From AV40 sp963817335 (GTDB lineage Bacteria > Verrucomicrobiota > Verrucomicrobiia > Chthoniobacterales > UBA10450): a DNA stretch of 64,000 bases. The stretch lies in NCBI GenBank assembly GCA_963817335.1, contig CAWFNX010000005.1, positions 1,550,001 through 1,614,000 of the forward strand, written 5' to 3'. The notes beneath the pieces are model-generated. The model searched no databases. It worked only from the letters and a program-made list of their open reading frames with translations, and was not told where the DNA came from. Position 1 is the stretch's first letter, and each line of letters opens with the position of its first letter. A program made the translations under genes and the position numbers. Positions 18,029 to 25,923 of the stretch are shown here, one piece after another.

Positions 18029-18655
18029 TTACTTTTTCTTTTCGAAAAGGGGAAGAAACCGTTCGTAACCTTCTTCTTTCAACTTCTCGACCGGGACGAA
18101 TCGCAGCGCGGCCGAGTTGATGCAATAACGCATGCCGCCCTTATCGCTGGGTCCGTCGTCGAACACGTGGCCAAGATGTGACTCGCTCTTGCTGCTGCGG
18201 GCCTCCGTTCGCTCCATGCCGAACGCCTTGTCGGTTTTTTCGGTGACGTGTCCGTTCTCGATCGGTTTGGTGAAGCTCGGCCACCCACTTCCGCTATCGA
18301 ATTTGTCCAGCGAAGTAAACAGCGGCTCGCCGCTGACCACGTCGACATAAATTCCGGGTTTATGATTGTCCCAATATTCATTTCGAAACGCTGGCTCGGT
18401 CCCGCATTGCTGGGTGACCCGGAATTGTTCGGGCGTCAGCTTCTTTTTCAACTCGTCGGCGGAGGGTTTGTCCGAGGTTTGATTAGTGGATGATTGCGTT
18501 GTCATAGAGGTCGATTGGGCAGGGGATGCGCTTGGGGCCTGGCCCCGCGCGCGGTTGAGAAAAAGGATGACGCCGAGCAGGGCGACTAACACCGTGGCGC
18601 AAACAATCAGCATTCCCCGCGACGAAGGCGGCGGGCGCTCTGGTAACCGGATCAT
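18029..18655 (-). CDS. msrB: Peptide-methionine (R)-S-oxide reductase, membrane-anchored
   Basis: The 208-residue protein has an N-terminal helix (LIVCATVLVALLGVILFLN), an Ser/Thr/Gln-rich linker (residues 40-66) and an MsrB domain. The active site is complete: Cys178 in RYCIN is catalytic, Cys84 in QCGTEPAF is resolving, and GWPSF, HLGH and FDDGP are present. The CxxC zinc motifs of some MsrB proteins are absent. It should repair oxidised methionines of exported proteins at the outer face of the inner membrane. A degenerate paralogue lies downstream. Confidence 0.9.
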   Translation of the reverse strand: MIRLPERPPPSSRGMLIVCATVLVALLGVILFLNRARGQAPSASPAQSTSMTTQSSTNQTSDKPSADELKKKLTPEQFRVTQQCGTEPAFRNEYWDNHKPGIYVDVVSGEPLFTSLDKFDSGSGWPSFTKPIENGHVTEKTDKAFGMERTEARSSKSESHLGHVFDDGPSDKGGMRYCINSAALRFVPVEKLKEEGYERFLPLFEKKK

Positions 18656-18710
18656 GATCAGTGGAATTAGACAGCGATTTAGGGCGTTCGTTTAATTCTG
18701 CCGGCAGTTA

Positions 18711-18947
18711 ACCACGAATGGACACGAATATACACGAATTTGGGGACTGGCAGATCGATCCACAGGAAGGGCGTCTCACATCAGAACGTTCGGCGTATCT
18801 CGAAGGATTAGAACAATCTCCCGTTCGTTCCAAAATGTTCCCGTCATTAGTGTCCATTAGTGTAAATTCGTGGTTACTCCGAATTACCAGGACCAGATCC
18901 CCGAGAAAATCTAACCACGAATGGACACCAATATACACGAATTCGGA
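18711..18947. repeat. Direct and inverted repeats upstream of the GxxExxY gene
   Basis: ACCACGAATGGACACGAATA-type direct repeats begin at 18711 and 18914. An inverted copy (ending AAATTCGTGGTTA) spans 18847-18876. A further inverted copy (GATTCGTGTCCATTCGTG) lies just after the gene at 19432-19462. Such 'ACGAATGGACACGAAT' units commonly flank GxxExxY genes in this phylum. The ~395 bp between msrB and that gene hold nothing else I can support. Confidence 0.7.
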
Positions 18948-19050
18948 GACCCAAGATCGATGTTATAGGGCAGAAATTCCTGTCGATTTGTATTCCTTCG
19001 CGACTAACATCCGCTCGCTCGTTGCTGTAGGTCCGCGAGCAGCCCCCCCA

Positions 19051-19434
19051 ATGGACACAGGCCAACCAAAGTTGCGGTTCAGAGAAGAAGTCTTTCAAAT
19101 CGTCGGATGCGCGATCGAGGTTCTCAATGCCATTGGTCATGGAATGGTCGAAAAGCCGTATGAAAACGCACTCGTTGTGGAGTTTCGGATCCGGAAAATT
19201 CCTTTTCGGCAGCAGCCCCCGTTCGACCTGTTCTACAAAGAGACAAAAGTCGGCTTGTTTGTTCCCGATCTAATTGCTTTTGACGCGATTGTCGTAGACG
19301 CCAAAGTGATCGACCGAATCACGGAGCACGAGCGCGGACTAATGTCGAATTACTTACGCATTACCAAACTGCGGGTCGGAGTAATTTTGAATTTTAAGCA
19401 CCGCAAACTCGAATGGGAACGTCTTGTCCTGTGA
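19051..19434 (+). CDS. GxxExxY protein (PDDEXK_3-like)
   Basis: The 127-residue protein carries the name-giving motif GMVEKPY at about residue 31. VGLFVPDLIAFDAIVVDAKV contains the Asp...DAK residues of a PD-(D/E)XK nuclease-like core. The C-terminus NYLRITKLRVGVILNFKHRK is typical. The biochemical role of this family is unknown. I chose the ATG at 19051 (MDTGQPKLRF), since upstream codons fall in repeats. Its 3' end lies antisense to the inserted tail of the MFS gene. The flanking repeats suggest it moves as a unit. Confidence 0.85.
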   Translation: MDTGQPKLRFREEVFQIVGCAIEVLNAIGHGMVEKPYENALVVEFRIRKIPFRQQPPFDLFYKETKVGLFVPDLIAFDAIVVDAKVIDRITEHERGLMSNYLRITKLRVGVILNFKHRKLEWERLVL

Positions 19435-20966
19435 TTCGTGTCCATTCGTGTTATTCGTGTCCGCCCTTCCTGCTTCCGGGACCTGGATGTAACGGCGGAA
19501 AACCAGCAAACCAACCGGAGCCATCGTGGCGGCCAGCGCAAAAATCAGCCACATCATCGCGGGGCGACATTCACCGTGTTCCGGACAGAACGCAGCCAAC
19601 ACCCAGCCGCTGGTCCCGATCAAAAGTTTGCCGACCAGAAACGGAAGGTAAGCAAGCGCGCCGTAAGAAGCTTCCTGACCGGGTGGGGCGATGGACGCGG
19701 CATATTCGTAAACCCGCGGCGAATAAAACGCTTCGCCGACGGAGAACACAGTCAAGTACAGCGCCGACATAATATAGTACGGATGAATCGCGCCAGTGAG
19801 CCGCAGATAACCGTGGCCGAGCGCGCCGCCGATCATGCTGTTTGCCGCCGGAACGAACCAATCTGACGGCAACGCCATGATGAAAACTCCCGCCGCGCAA
19901 ATAATGCTGCCGATAATCACTACGCGATACGACGCGATCCGCTGGGTGAGGGCGCCGACCACAGGCGCGAGAATAATGATCAGAATGGCGTTGATACCGG
20001 CCAGTTTGCCGACCGGCGCATGCAATCCCATCTCGCGATCGCCAAACTTCGGAAAGACATAATCCAATTGGAGAAAGATCGCTTTCAGGAATCCGACGAA
20101 GAGGAAAAACACCAGCAACCGGTAGAATGCGGATTGGCCGATCAGGCGATGGAACAAGGTGATGGTGTCGGTAGCGCCTTTCCGCGCGGTCCGCGTGATC
20201 TCTGTCCAAAATCCGGAGCGATCGGGCGCCTGAACGTTTGCGTCCGTAATGCTGCCAGTCCGGCTCGGAACCCGGCTCCGCAGAAAATAAATCACTGGGA
20301 AAAGCAGGATCTCCAGGGCGAGACTTACCGCGAAGAGCTGTTCGTGCGGCGTCGGCTGGAAGTCTTCCGATCGTTCAAATGGAGATCGAGTCCGCGAATG
20401 AAATCAAAAACGTAACCGGCGATGAGATAACCGACGTTCATCAAGGCGTAGATGATCGAAAACGCGATCGAACGCTGAGCGGTCGTGGAATAAACTCGCG
20501 TCGCCGCCAACAAAACCGGCGTGCCGAGCGCTTCACCGACCGCCAGCGGGATCAGGCCGGCCACGAGCGCCAACCCTGGGTTTTTGGTCAGGACCATCAC
20601 GCTGCGCGCAAACGTACAGATCGTGACCCCGAGAAAGAATGTTCGGCGCAAGCCGATCGCGTCGGTGAGCGAACCGGCCAGCAACGTGAACACCGTCATC
20701 GCCGGCGCCCAAATCCAGCCGACCAGCGCGCCGGCTGCCTGATCGCTGAAGCCGAGATCTTTCGACAACCACAACACCATCGTTTTGTTGGTGATCGAGT
20801 AGGCGGTGTAGATCAGCAGCTTGATCAGGAACGTGAGCCAAAGCTCGCGCTTCGCGCTGCCAAGCACGGTGAACTTAGCAATGAAGCCGCCAAAGCCGCC
20901 CGGCGTCGTCGGCGGAACGATTTCTTCGGCGGGGATCGGCGCGGTCTGTTTGGTTACTTCGGCCAC
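19354..20966 (-). pseudogene. MFS transporter gene split by a frameshift
   Basis: The N-terminal half opens at GTG 20966 (VAEVTKQTAPIPAEEI) and runs through about six helices to FDFIRGLDLHLNDRK, then meets a stop at 20325. The C-terminal half continues in another frame as EDFQPTPHEQLFAVSLALEI, then six more helices. The join needs a one-base change between about 20345 and 20385; adding one C near 20380 would restore GLDLPFERSEDF. This may be a true mutation or a sequencing error. The last ~35 residues (ADTNNTNGHESQD...) come from the GxxExxY-associated repeat, so the native 3' end has also been replaced. Confidence 0.75.
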
Positions 20967-21137
20967 GATTAACGATTTCGATCTTGCGCTACAAATGCGG
21001 CCGCGTCGAATCGTTCCCGGAGCGGTGCTGCTGACTGCTCGGTTTTCACCGAAACCGGTCGCCGGCTTCCCTAGGCCGATTCGCAAAGAGCTCGCGGCCT
21101 GCCGCCGTAAAGTTCGCGCCCTGCGAACCGCTGACCT

Positions 21138-21174
21138 GTGATCTCTGATCTCTGACCTCTGACCTCTGACCTCA
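21138..21174. repeat. Short tandem repeat (TGACCTC heptamers)
   Basis: Units of GATCTCT/GACCTCT are repeated about five times between the MFS start and intI. The same words (AGTCAGAAGTCAGAGGTCAG) occur in the valS insertion at 53178, so this is a genome-wide short repeat. Confidence 0.6.
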
Positions 21175-21188
21175 GTCTTTACCGGCCG

Positions 21189-22235
21189 ATGCGATTTGAT
21201 CTTGCCAACGCACCGTCTCCGGCGAAAATCGCGCCGGTGTCCCCCTCGAACGCCATCGTTGCGTCTTCGCCAAAATTGCTCGACCGCGTCCGCTGGTTGT
21301 TGCGGGCTAAGCACTACTCGATCCGGACCGAGCAGGCTTACGTCGATTGGACGCGCCGTTTTATCTTGTTTCACAATAAACGTCATCCCGGCGAGATGGG
21401 CGAAGACGAAATCAGTGCGTTCCTCAATCACCTTGCAATCAACCGCAAGGTGTCGGCTTCCACCCAAAACCAAGCCCTTAGCGCCTTACTCTTTCTTTAC
21501 CAGGCGGTCCTTGACCGTAAACTTCCGTTTCTTGACACTATCGAACGCGTCAAACGCCCGGCCAAAGTCCCGGTTGTCTTCACCCGGGTCGAAGCTCACA
21601 AAGTTCTCGCTCAACTCCATGGTGATCATCGCCTGATGGCCGATCTGCTTTACGGAGCTGGACTCCGCCTGATGGAGTGTGTTCGGCTCCGCGTCAAAGA
21701 TGTCGATTTCGGATACAGTCAGATTACCGTCCGCGACGGGAAAGGCCTCCGCGATCGCGTGACCGTTTTGCCGGTGGGTCTAAAAAAACGACTTCGGTTG
21801 CATTTGGAAAAAGTAATGGCGATTCACCGCGCCGATCTCGCCAATGGAGGCGGTCGCGTTTATCTGCCCTATGCGCTCGATCGCAAATATCGCAACGCTA
21901 ATCGGTCATGGCCGTGGCAATACGTTTTCCCGGCCGACAAACTTTCGTTCGATCCACGATCGGGCGAGCTCCGGCGCCACCATGTTGGCGAGAAGAACCT
22001 GCAAAACGCTGTGAAACGAGCGATCGAGCGTGCGGGAGTTGCCAAAAATGCCAGCTGCCATACGTTTCGTCACAGTTTCGCGACCCATTTGTTAGAAACT
22101 GGATGTGACATTCGCAACGTGCAGGAATTGCTTGGACACCGAGACGTATCGACAACAATGATCTACACGCACGCGCTCAATAAACCCGGCCTGGGCATCC
22201 GTAGCCCGCTGGATAACCACCCCGACCCCGAATGA
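21189..22235 (+). CDS. intI: Integron integrase (tyrosine recombinase IntI)
   Basis: The 348-residue tyrosine recombinase has the catalytic set Arg160 (GAGLRLME), Lys185 (RDGKGLRD), His291 and Arg294 (HTFRHSF), His317 (LLGHRDVS) and Tyr326 (MIYTH). The IntI-only insert that binds extrahelical attC bases is present at about residues 222-270 (YLPYALDRKYRNANRSWPWQYVF... DPRSGELRRHH). The N-terminal SAM-like DNA-binding domain starts at residue 29 (KLLDRVRWLLRAKHYSIRTE). The protein recombines attC with attI or attC. The start ATG 21189 has no strong Shine-Dalgarno sequence. The gene lies on the same strand as the cassettes, unlike classical integrons, and is followed 42 bp later by attI. Confidence 0.97.
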   Translation: MRFDLANAPSPAKIAPVSPSNAIVASSPKLLDRVRWLLRAKHYSIRTEQAYVDWTRRFILFHNKRHPGEMGEDEISAFLNHLAINRKVSASTQNQALSALLFLYQAVLDRKLPFLDTIERVKRPAKVPVVFTRVEAHKVLAQLHGDHRLMADLLYGAGLRLMECVRLRVKDVDFGYSQITVRDGKGLRDRVTVLPVGLKKRLRLHLEKVMAIHRADLANGGGRVYLPYALDRKYRNANRSWPWQYVFPADKLSFDPRSGELRRHHVGEKNLQNAVKRAIERAGVAKNASCHTFRHSFATHLLETGCDIRNVQELLGHRDVSTTMIYTHALNKPGLGIRSPLDNHPDPE

Positions 22236-22284
22236 TCTCCTCCCGCCGAGTTACACGAAAATTTTCGTCTACTTCTCGTTAGAT
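22236..22284 (+). other. attI-like recombination site (core GTTAGAT at 22278-22284)
   Basis: The first GTTRRRY core after intI is GTTAGAT, with a pyrimidine-rich lead (CTACTTCTC) as in the attC right ends. It has no matching left core, as expected of attI rather than attC. It marks the G/TT crossover in front of cassette 1. The full extent of the IntI-binding region cannot be fixed by eye. Confidence 0.65.
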
Positions 22285-22297
22285 TCCCAAAAACGTC

Positions 22298-22486
22298 ATG
22301 GACCGATTGACTGTTAAGCAAGTGGCAATTCTCCTCGTGCGCTTTCTCGGATTTAATCTCCTAATGTACGGTGTTATCGCGCTCCTCGACGCTGCCCGGC
22401 TACTGGATAAGATCCAGTTTCGGCCACGGCGGTCATCCTTTTTCACGAGATTGGTTAGACAGGTCGTACAGATATTAATCTTCTGA
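22298..22486 (+). CDS. Cassette 1, ORF a: small membrane protein
   Basis: The 62-residue protein opens MDRLTVKQVAILLVRFLGFN, with one hydrophobic helix over residues 8-34 and a basic C-terminal half. The start lies 14 bp after the attI core. The stop TGA overlaps the ATG of ORF b (TGATG). I do not recognise the family. ORF b carries a second helix, so this may be one two-helix protein broken by a frameshift. Confidence 0.6.
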   Translation: MDRLTVKQVAILLVRFLGFNLLMYGVIALLDAARLLDKIQFRPRRSSFFTRLVRQVVQILIF

Positions 22487-22599
22487 TGTACTATTTTAGG
22501 GAGGCTGCCCACTTTATTGTTGGCCTATACTTATTTCGCAAGCCGCAGAAGTTGGCGGAGATCCTGGCGAAGCCATTTCTAAATGGCCCGGAAATCTAA
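22486..22599 (+). CDS. Cassette 1, ORF b: 37-residue membrane peptide
   Basis: It opens MYYFREAAHFIVGLYLFRKP and ends in the TAA of the attC1 left core. ATG at 22486 overlaps the stop of ORF a, allowing coupled translation. The alternative is that both ORFs were a single protein: the frame of ORF b read upstream gives DINLLMYYF before the ATG, which would join well to the end of ORF a. Confidence 0.5.
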   Translation: MYYFREAAHFIVGLYLFRKPQKLAEILAKPFLNGPEI

Positions 22600-22715
22600 C
22601 CAAGCGCTGGAGCGAACCGCTGACCGGCGAGAAATTTACTTTTGATGACTGCAACACTAAAACTCGAAGCACCGCTCGCTGTCGTCAGCGGTCGCTCAGC
22701 TTATTCTCGTTAGGT
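22594..22715 (+). repeat. attC1 (122 bp)
   Basis: The left core is ATCTAAC and the right core GTTAGGT. The arms GCGCTGGAGCGAACCGCTGA and TCAGCGGTCGCTCAGC can pair. The stop of ORF 1b lies in the left core. Confidence 0.92.
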
Positions 22716-22718
22716 CTC

Positions 22719-23030
22719 ATGCCATTCATCTACTTCTTACCGACGGTAGTAGCGTTGATTGCTGGAATCATTATTGGCGCGGTAATGGTTTATGGATCCG
22801 GCGGGCGCAAAGGAAGTGATTTCGAGCCCATATTGTTCTGGGGCGTTGCGATTGGCGGCATTTGCTTTATCGCCGGTTTTATTGGGCCGCTGTACATCGG
22901 CCCTGAGTCACCGCAGGGTCCCCTGTTCGGCATCTTCATGAGTGGTCCGGGGGGAGCATTACTTGGTTGTACCATTGGGATCATGCGCTCCATCCGCACT
23001 ATCCGGGGTCGTGGTGCACCGAAGACCTAA
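22719..23030 (+). CDS. Cassette 2: membrane protein of unknown function
   Basis: The 103-residue protein has three hydrophobic helices (residues 3-25, 38-60, 68-88), rich in glycine and ending in a basic tail RSIRTIRGRGAPKT. ATG lies 3 nt after the attC1 right core. The TAA stop is part of the attC2 left core. No family is recognised. Confidence 0.72.
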   Translation: MPFIYFLPTVVALIAGIIIGAVMVYGSGGRKGSDFEPILFWGVAIGGICFIAGFIGPLYIGPESPQGPLFGIFMSGPGGALLGCTIGIMRSIRTIRGRGAPKT

Positions 23031-23147
23031 CCAATCGATGGAGCGAACCGCTGACCGGCGAGGAATTATTTTTGTGAAAACTTCCACATTTAAATCCGCA
23101 TCACCGCTCGGTTTCGTCAGCGGTCGCTCATCTCCGTCTCGTTAGAC
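23025..23147 (+). repeat. attC2 (123 bp)
   Basis: The left core is ACCTAAC and the right core GTTAGAC. It belongs to the long class, with a central AAAACTTCCACATTTAAATC region. Confidence 0.92.
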
Positions 23148-23150
23148 CTC

Positions 23151-23531
23151 ATGATCGCTCTTGTTACGCCAGCCAACCCATTGGGTGAATTGTTGTCAGA
23201 TTTGAGATTGATCCTCGAAGTGATAGCCGCCGTATTCGCCATGCGCGTATATCGGCATCAGCCGAGCAAACCACTTTGGCTGCTACAGTGCGGCTTTCTC
23301 ATTCTCGCAGTCACACATGTCGCGACATTCAGCTTCTCTGGAGTGATGCTATTCGTGTTTCGACGGATCATGGCTTATCACTGGCTTTATTATGTGGATG
23401 CGTTCGCCGTCATCGTCTTTCTCTGTTTTTCTATCTTGGGGCTCCGGTTTATGCAGCGTGATGCGAGTGCAAGTCACACGCGGAGGTCTAACCATGCGCC
23501 CCAGCCAACCGCTGACCGTTCCGATGAGTAG
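23151..23531 (+). CDS. Cassette 3: four-helix membrane protein
   Basis: The 126-residue protein contains LRLILEVIAAVFAMRVYR and three further helices. It is related to cassette 19 (VRFILEIVGLLLAIRIYR in the same position), which shows a cassette family with diverged copies. The reading frame continues about 40 bp past the left core of attC3, so the last 16 residues (RRSNHAPQPTADRSDE) are encoded by the recombination site. Function unknown. Confidence 0.7.
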   Translation: MIALVTPANPLGELLSDLRLILEVIAAVFAMRVYRHQPSKPLWLLQCGFLILAVTHVATFSFSGVMLFVFRRIMAYHWLYYVDAFAVIVFLCFSILGLRFMQRDASASHTRRSNHAPQPTADRSDE

Positions 23532-23609
23532 ATCTTCTATGACTTCAACACAAAACTATGTAGCACAGCTCGCTTCCGTCAGCGGTGGCTGAGCTTGTTC
23601 TCGTTAGAT
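23486..23609 (+). repeat. attC3 (124 bp)
   Basis: The left core is GTCTAAC and the right core GTTAGAT. The cassette 3 frame reads through its left arm. Confidence 0.92.
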
Positions 23610-23612
23610 CTT

Positions 23613-23990
23613 GTGAGCGGGATTAAGCGCGGTTGCCTCGTGATTATCGTTGCTGCGCTTGTCGTCGGATGCCAAAGTGCGGCCGAGCGATATCGGTGGA
23701 ATGCTTCGCGGCCTTATCTCGCGCCTGAAGTCCGTCGGTTGCCGCGATCTGATCTAGACCAGATCGCTCACCTTATGGCGGACTCGTGGCACCAACCCGT
23801 GCTGATTCTCGAGAAGCCAAAGAAGGAAGAACACGGTGATATTGTCGCCCTTACGGGTTTCCCTAACGGTCAAAGACGAGAACAATTTGGCTTTTGCGTC
23901 TTGGAGAAGAAGAACGGAAGCTGGCGCATCATCAAGCGCGCATACGATCTGGAGCCTGTTATCATATGGGGTTATCCCCGAGTGCCGTGA
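23613..23990 (+). CDS. Cassette 4: lipoprotein of unknown function
   Basis: From GTG 23613 the protein opens MSGIKRGCLVIIVAALVVGC, a signal peptide ending in a lipobox (VVGC), so it should be lipid-anchored. The mature ~105 residues include EHGDIVALTGFPNGQRREQF and CVLEKKNGSWRIIKRAYDLE, suggesting a small alpha/beta fold. No family is recognised. The start is 3 nt after the attC3 core. Confidence 0.68.
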   Translation: MSGIKRGCLVIIVAALVVGCQSAAERYRWNASRPYLAPEVRRLPRSDLDQIAHLMADSWHQPVLILEKPKKEEHGDIVALTGFPNGQRREQFGFCVLEKKNGSWRIIKRAYDLEPVIIWGYPRVP

Positions 23991-24000
23991 TCACGTTCAG

Positions 24001-24123
24001 ATCTAACCAGTCAGTGGAGCGAACCGCCACCCGCCGTGCATCCACGCTTGCCATGACTAGAATCCTTTCACTTCGAGGGACGCTCGCCTCCGGTGGCGGT
24101 CGCTCACTTCTGTCTCGTTAGAT
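24001..24123 (+). repeat. attC4 (123 bp)
   Basis: The left core is ATCTAAC and the right core GTTAGAT. It is nearly identical along its whole length to attC13, including the normally variable centre. Confidence 0.92.
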
Positions 24124-24126
24124 CTT

Positions 24127-24552
24127 GTGCGCGCATTAGCCATACTCGTCCTCTTTGCCTCGACCTGCCTAGCATCGTCTTGGCCTGGCGCTGCATATAC
24201 CGAAGTACGCGGTTATGCTTCCGAGAATGGCGGACCCATCCGGCATGACGGCAAACTCACGAATAGCGTCATCGCCAAGTCAGGCACACTTCTGAGCGCC
24301 GCGCAGACAGATCTCTTGATTCGAGCAATCACAAAGAAGCCGCAGAAGACCTTTGACCTCACGCAATGTTTCGACCCTCATCATGCCTTTGTGTTTTACG
24401 ACGCTCATCAGAAAGCAGTGGCGTGGGTTGAGGTGTGTTTTCATTGCAACAACATCAAAGCGCACCCGAGGACTCCGGGGGACCTTTGGCCCGACATGAA
24501 AGCGCTCCTCAAGCTCAGTAATCAGCTAAAGCTGCCGAATACTTCCCGATGA
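24127..24552 (+). CDS. Cassette 5: exported protein of unknown function
   Basis: The 141-residue protein starts at GTG, 3 nt after the attC4 core. It opens MRALAILVLFASTCLASSWP, a typical cleaved signal peptide. The mature part has KKPQKTFDLTQCFDPHHAFV and VAWVEVCFHCNNIKAHP, with a CFHC motif that could bind metal. No family is assigned. Confidence 0.68.
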   Translation: MRALAILVLFASTCLASSWPGAAYTEVRGYASENGGPIRHDGKLTNSVIAKSGTLLSAAQTDLLIRAITKKPQKTFDLTQCFDPHHAFVFYDAHQKAVAWVEVCFHCNNIKAHPRTPGDLWPDMKALLKLSNQLKLPNTSR

Positions 24553-24559
24553 CAAGTAG

Positions 24560-24682
24560 ATCTAACCAATCGCTCGAGCTAACCGCCACCCGATGTGCGT
24601 CCACATTTCAGATGCCTAAATCACGTTCACTTCGAGCCCTGCTCGCCCTCGGTGGCGGTAGCTCAGCTCCGTTTCGTTAGGC
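24560..24682 (+). repeat. attC5 (123 bp)
   Basis: The left core is ATCTAAC and the right core GTTAGGC. The arms CCGCCACC and GGTGGCGGTAGCTC can pair. Confidence 0.92.
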
Positions 24683-25201
24683 GTGAGGCGTCTCCTATTA
24701 TATTCATTTACCGCAGCATTGATCTGCGCCGCTGTTAGCTTGTCCGCGGACGGGCAGGGGGACGGTACCTTTCGCGAGATCATAAGTGCTCTTTCCGGAA
24801 GGTGGTCGATACATGAAACGTCCGATCATCTCGACAGGACTGGAGAAGAAGTATGGCAAGGCGGAACCGACGGAACGCCGCTCACCGATGAGTTTCACTC
24901 AACCAAACCAAATAAAGAGAAATGGACCGAGTACGCCGCGGTTTGGTGGGACAGCAAAGCGAAGGAGGTACGCGGTATTTGGTGCGCGGACTTCAATGAC
25001 CAAGGCTGCACTCCGTTTAAGATGACGCGTGGTCGCGATATCGAGATGACCGGTGAGTACGAGAACGTAGGAATATCCATTGCATGGAAGAAAGTTTTTC
25101 ATGTCACATCCGCGACAACGCTCACGCAAACATTTTACATGGGCAGGCCGGGTGGAGGACTAAAGCAGGTCTCCATTATTGTCGCCAAGAGGAAGCCATG
25201 A
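24683..25201 (+). CDS. Cassette 6: exported DUF1579-like protein
   Basis: The 172-residue protein starts at GTG in the first base after attC5. It has a signal peptide (LLLYSFTAALICAAVSLSA) and a mature domain with LSGRWSIHETSDHLDRTGEE and AAVWWDSKAKEVRGIW. The pattern of a short beta-barrel with a GRW/GxW start resembles DUF1579 / lipocalin-like proteins. Cassette 23 has a similar plan. The identity is tentative. Confidence 0.62.
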   Translation: MRRLLLYSFTAALICAAVSLSADGQGDGTFREIISALSGRWSIHETSDHLDRTGEEVWQGGTDGTPLTDEFHSTKPNKEKWTEYAAVWWDSKAKEVRGIWCADFNDQGCTPFKMTRGRDIEMTGEYENVGISIAWKKVFHVTSATTLTQTFYMGRPGGGLKQVSIIVAKRKP

Positions 25202-25211
25202 TTCCGCCAAG

Positions 25212-25334
25212 GCCTAACCATGCGCTCCAGCCAACCGCTGACCGGCAACAAAATTGCCAAATGAAAAATTCAACACTCAAATTCGTAGCAAAGTTCGCTG
25301 CCGTCAGCGGTGGCTGAGCTTATTCTCGTTAGGC
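25212..25334 (+). repeat. attC6 (123 bp)
   Basis: The left core is GCCTAAC and the right core GTTAGGC, perfectly complementary cores. Confidence 0.93.
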
Positions 25335-25335
25335 G

Positions 25336-25794
25336 ATGAAGCACGCTGCTAGTATCACAGCCATTTTGCTGGCGATATTCATAGGGCACCCGGCGTCTGC
25401 GCGTTTCATTGAAGAGGCGACATTTAAAGAACTGTTTGCCAAGGCGGATTTTGTCGTAATCGCAAGGCCTACTTCTGCCACTCACGACATTCAGGAGCGC
25501 AGCGTTCTGCTGGGCAACGTGCCAGTCATCGGGGTCATCACGCAGTTCCAGACGCTGCTCGTCTTAAAGGGCGCCAAGCAAGAGCGGTTCGTAGTTCACC
25601 ATTACCGGGAGGCGCCCTTGCCGTCTGGCGTTGCCTTCGCTAACGGGCCGACTCTGTTTACTTTCGGCCCGAAGAAGGATCATCGACCTTATCTGCTCTT
25701 TCTCAGAAGGGAGCCAGATGGACGTTTCGCACCAGTTGCCAGTCAAGCTGATCTTGATGTTTCGGTACGGCAAGTTGGAGGCATCGCGGAATGA
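25336..25794 (+). CDS. Cassette 7: exported protein of unknown function
   Basis: The 152-residue protein opens MKHAASITAILLAIFIGHPA, with a signal peptide cleaved near ASA. The mature part includes FKELFAKADFVVIARPTSAT, FQTLLVLKGAKQERFVVHHY and PYLLFLRREPDGRFAPVA. This 'ADxVVxARxT ... VLKG ... FLR' pattern resembles small exported proteins with an OB/TIMP-like barrel (inference). It stops just before attC7. Confidence 0.66.
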   Translation: MKHAASITAILLAIFIGHPASARFIEEATFKELFAKADFVVIARPTSATHDIQERSVLLGNVPVIGVITQFQTLLVLKGAKQERFVVHHYREAPLPSGVAFANGPTLFTFGPKKDHRPYLLFLRREPDGRFAPVASQADLDVSVRQVGGIAE

Positions 25795-25798
25795 CATC

Positions 25799-25921
25799 GC
25801 CTAACCAGGCGATGGAGCGAACCACTGACCGGCGCGAAAACTCATTCTCGATGACTAAAACTTCACGCTCCGAAGCGAAGCCCGCGCTCGTCAGCGGTCG
25901 CTCATCTAATTCTCGTTAGGT
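25799..25921 (+). repeat. attC7 (123 bp)
   Basis: The left core is GCCTAAC and the right core GTTAGGT. Confidence 0.92.
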
Positions 25922-25923
25922 CT

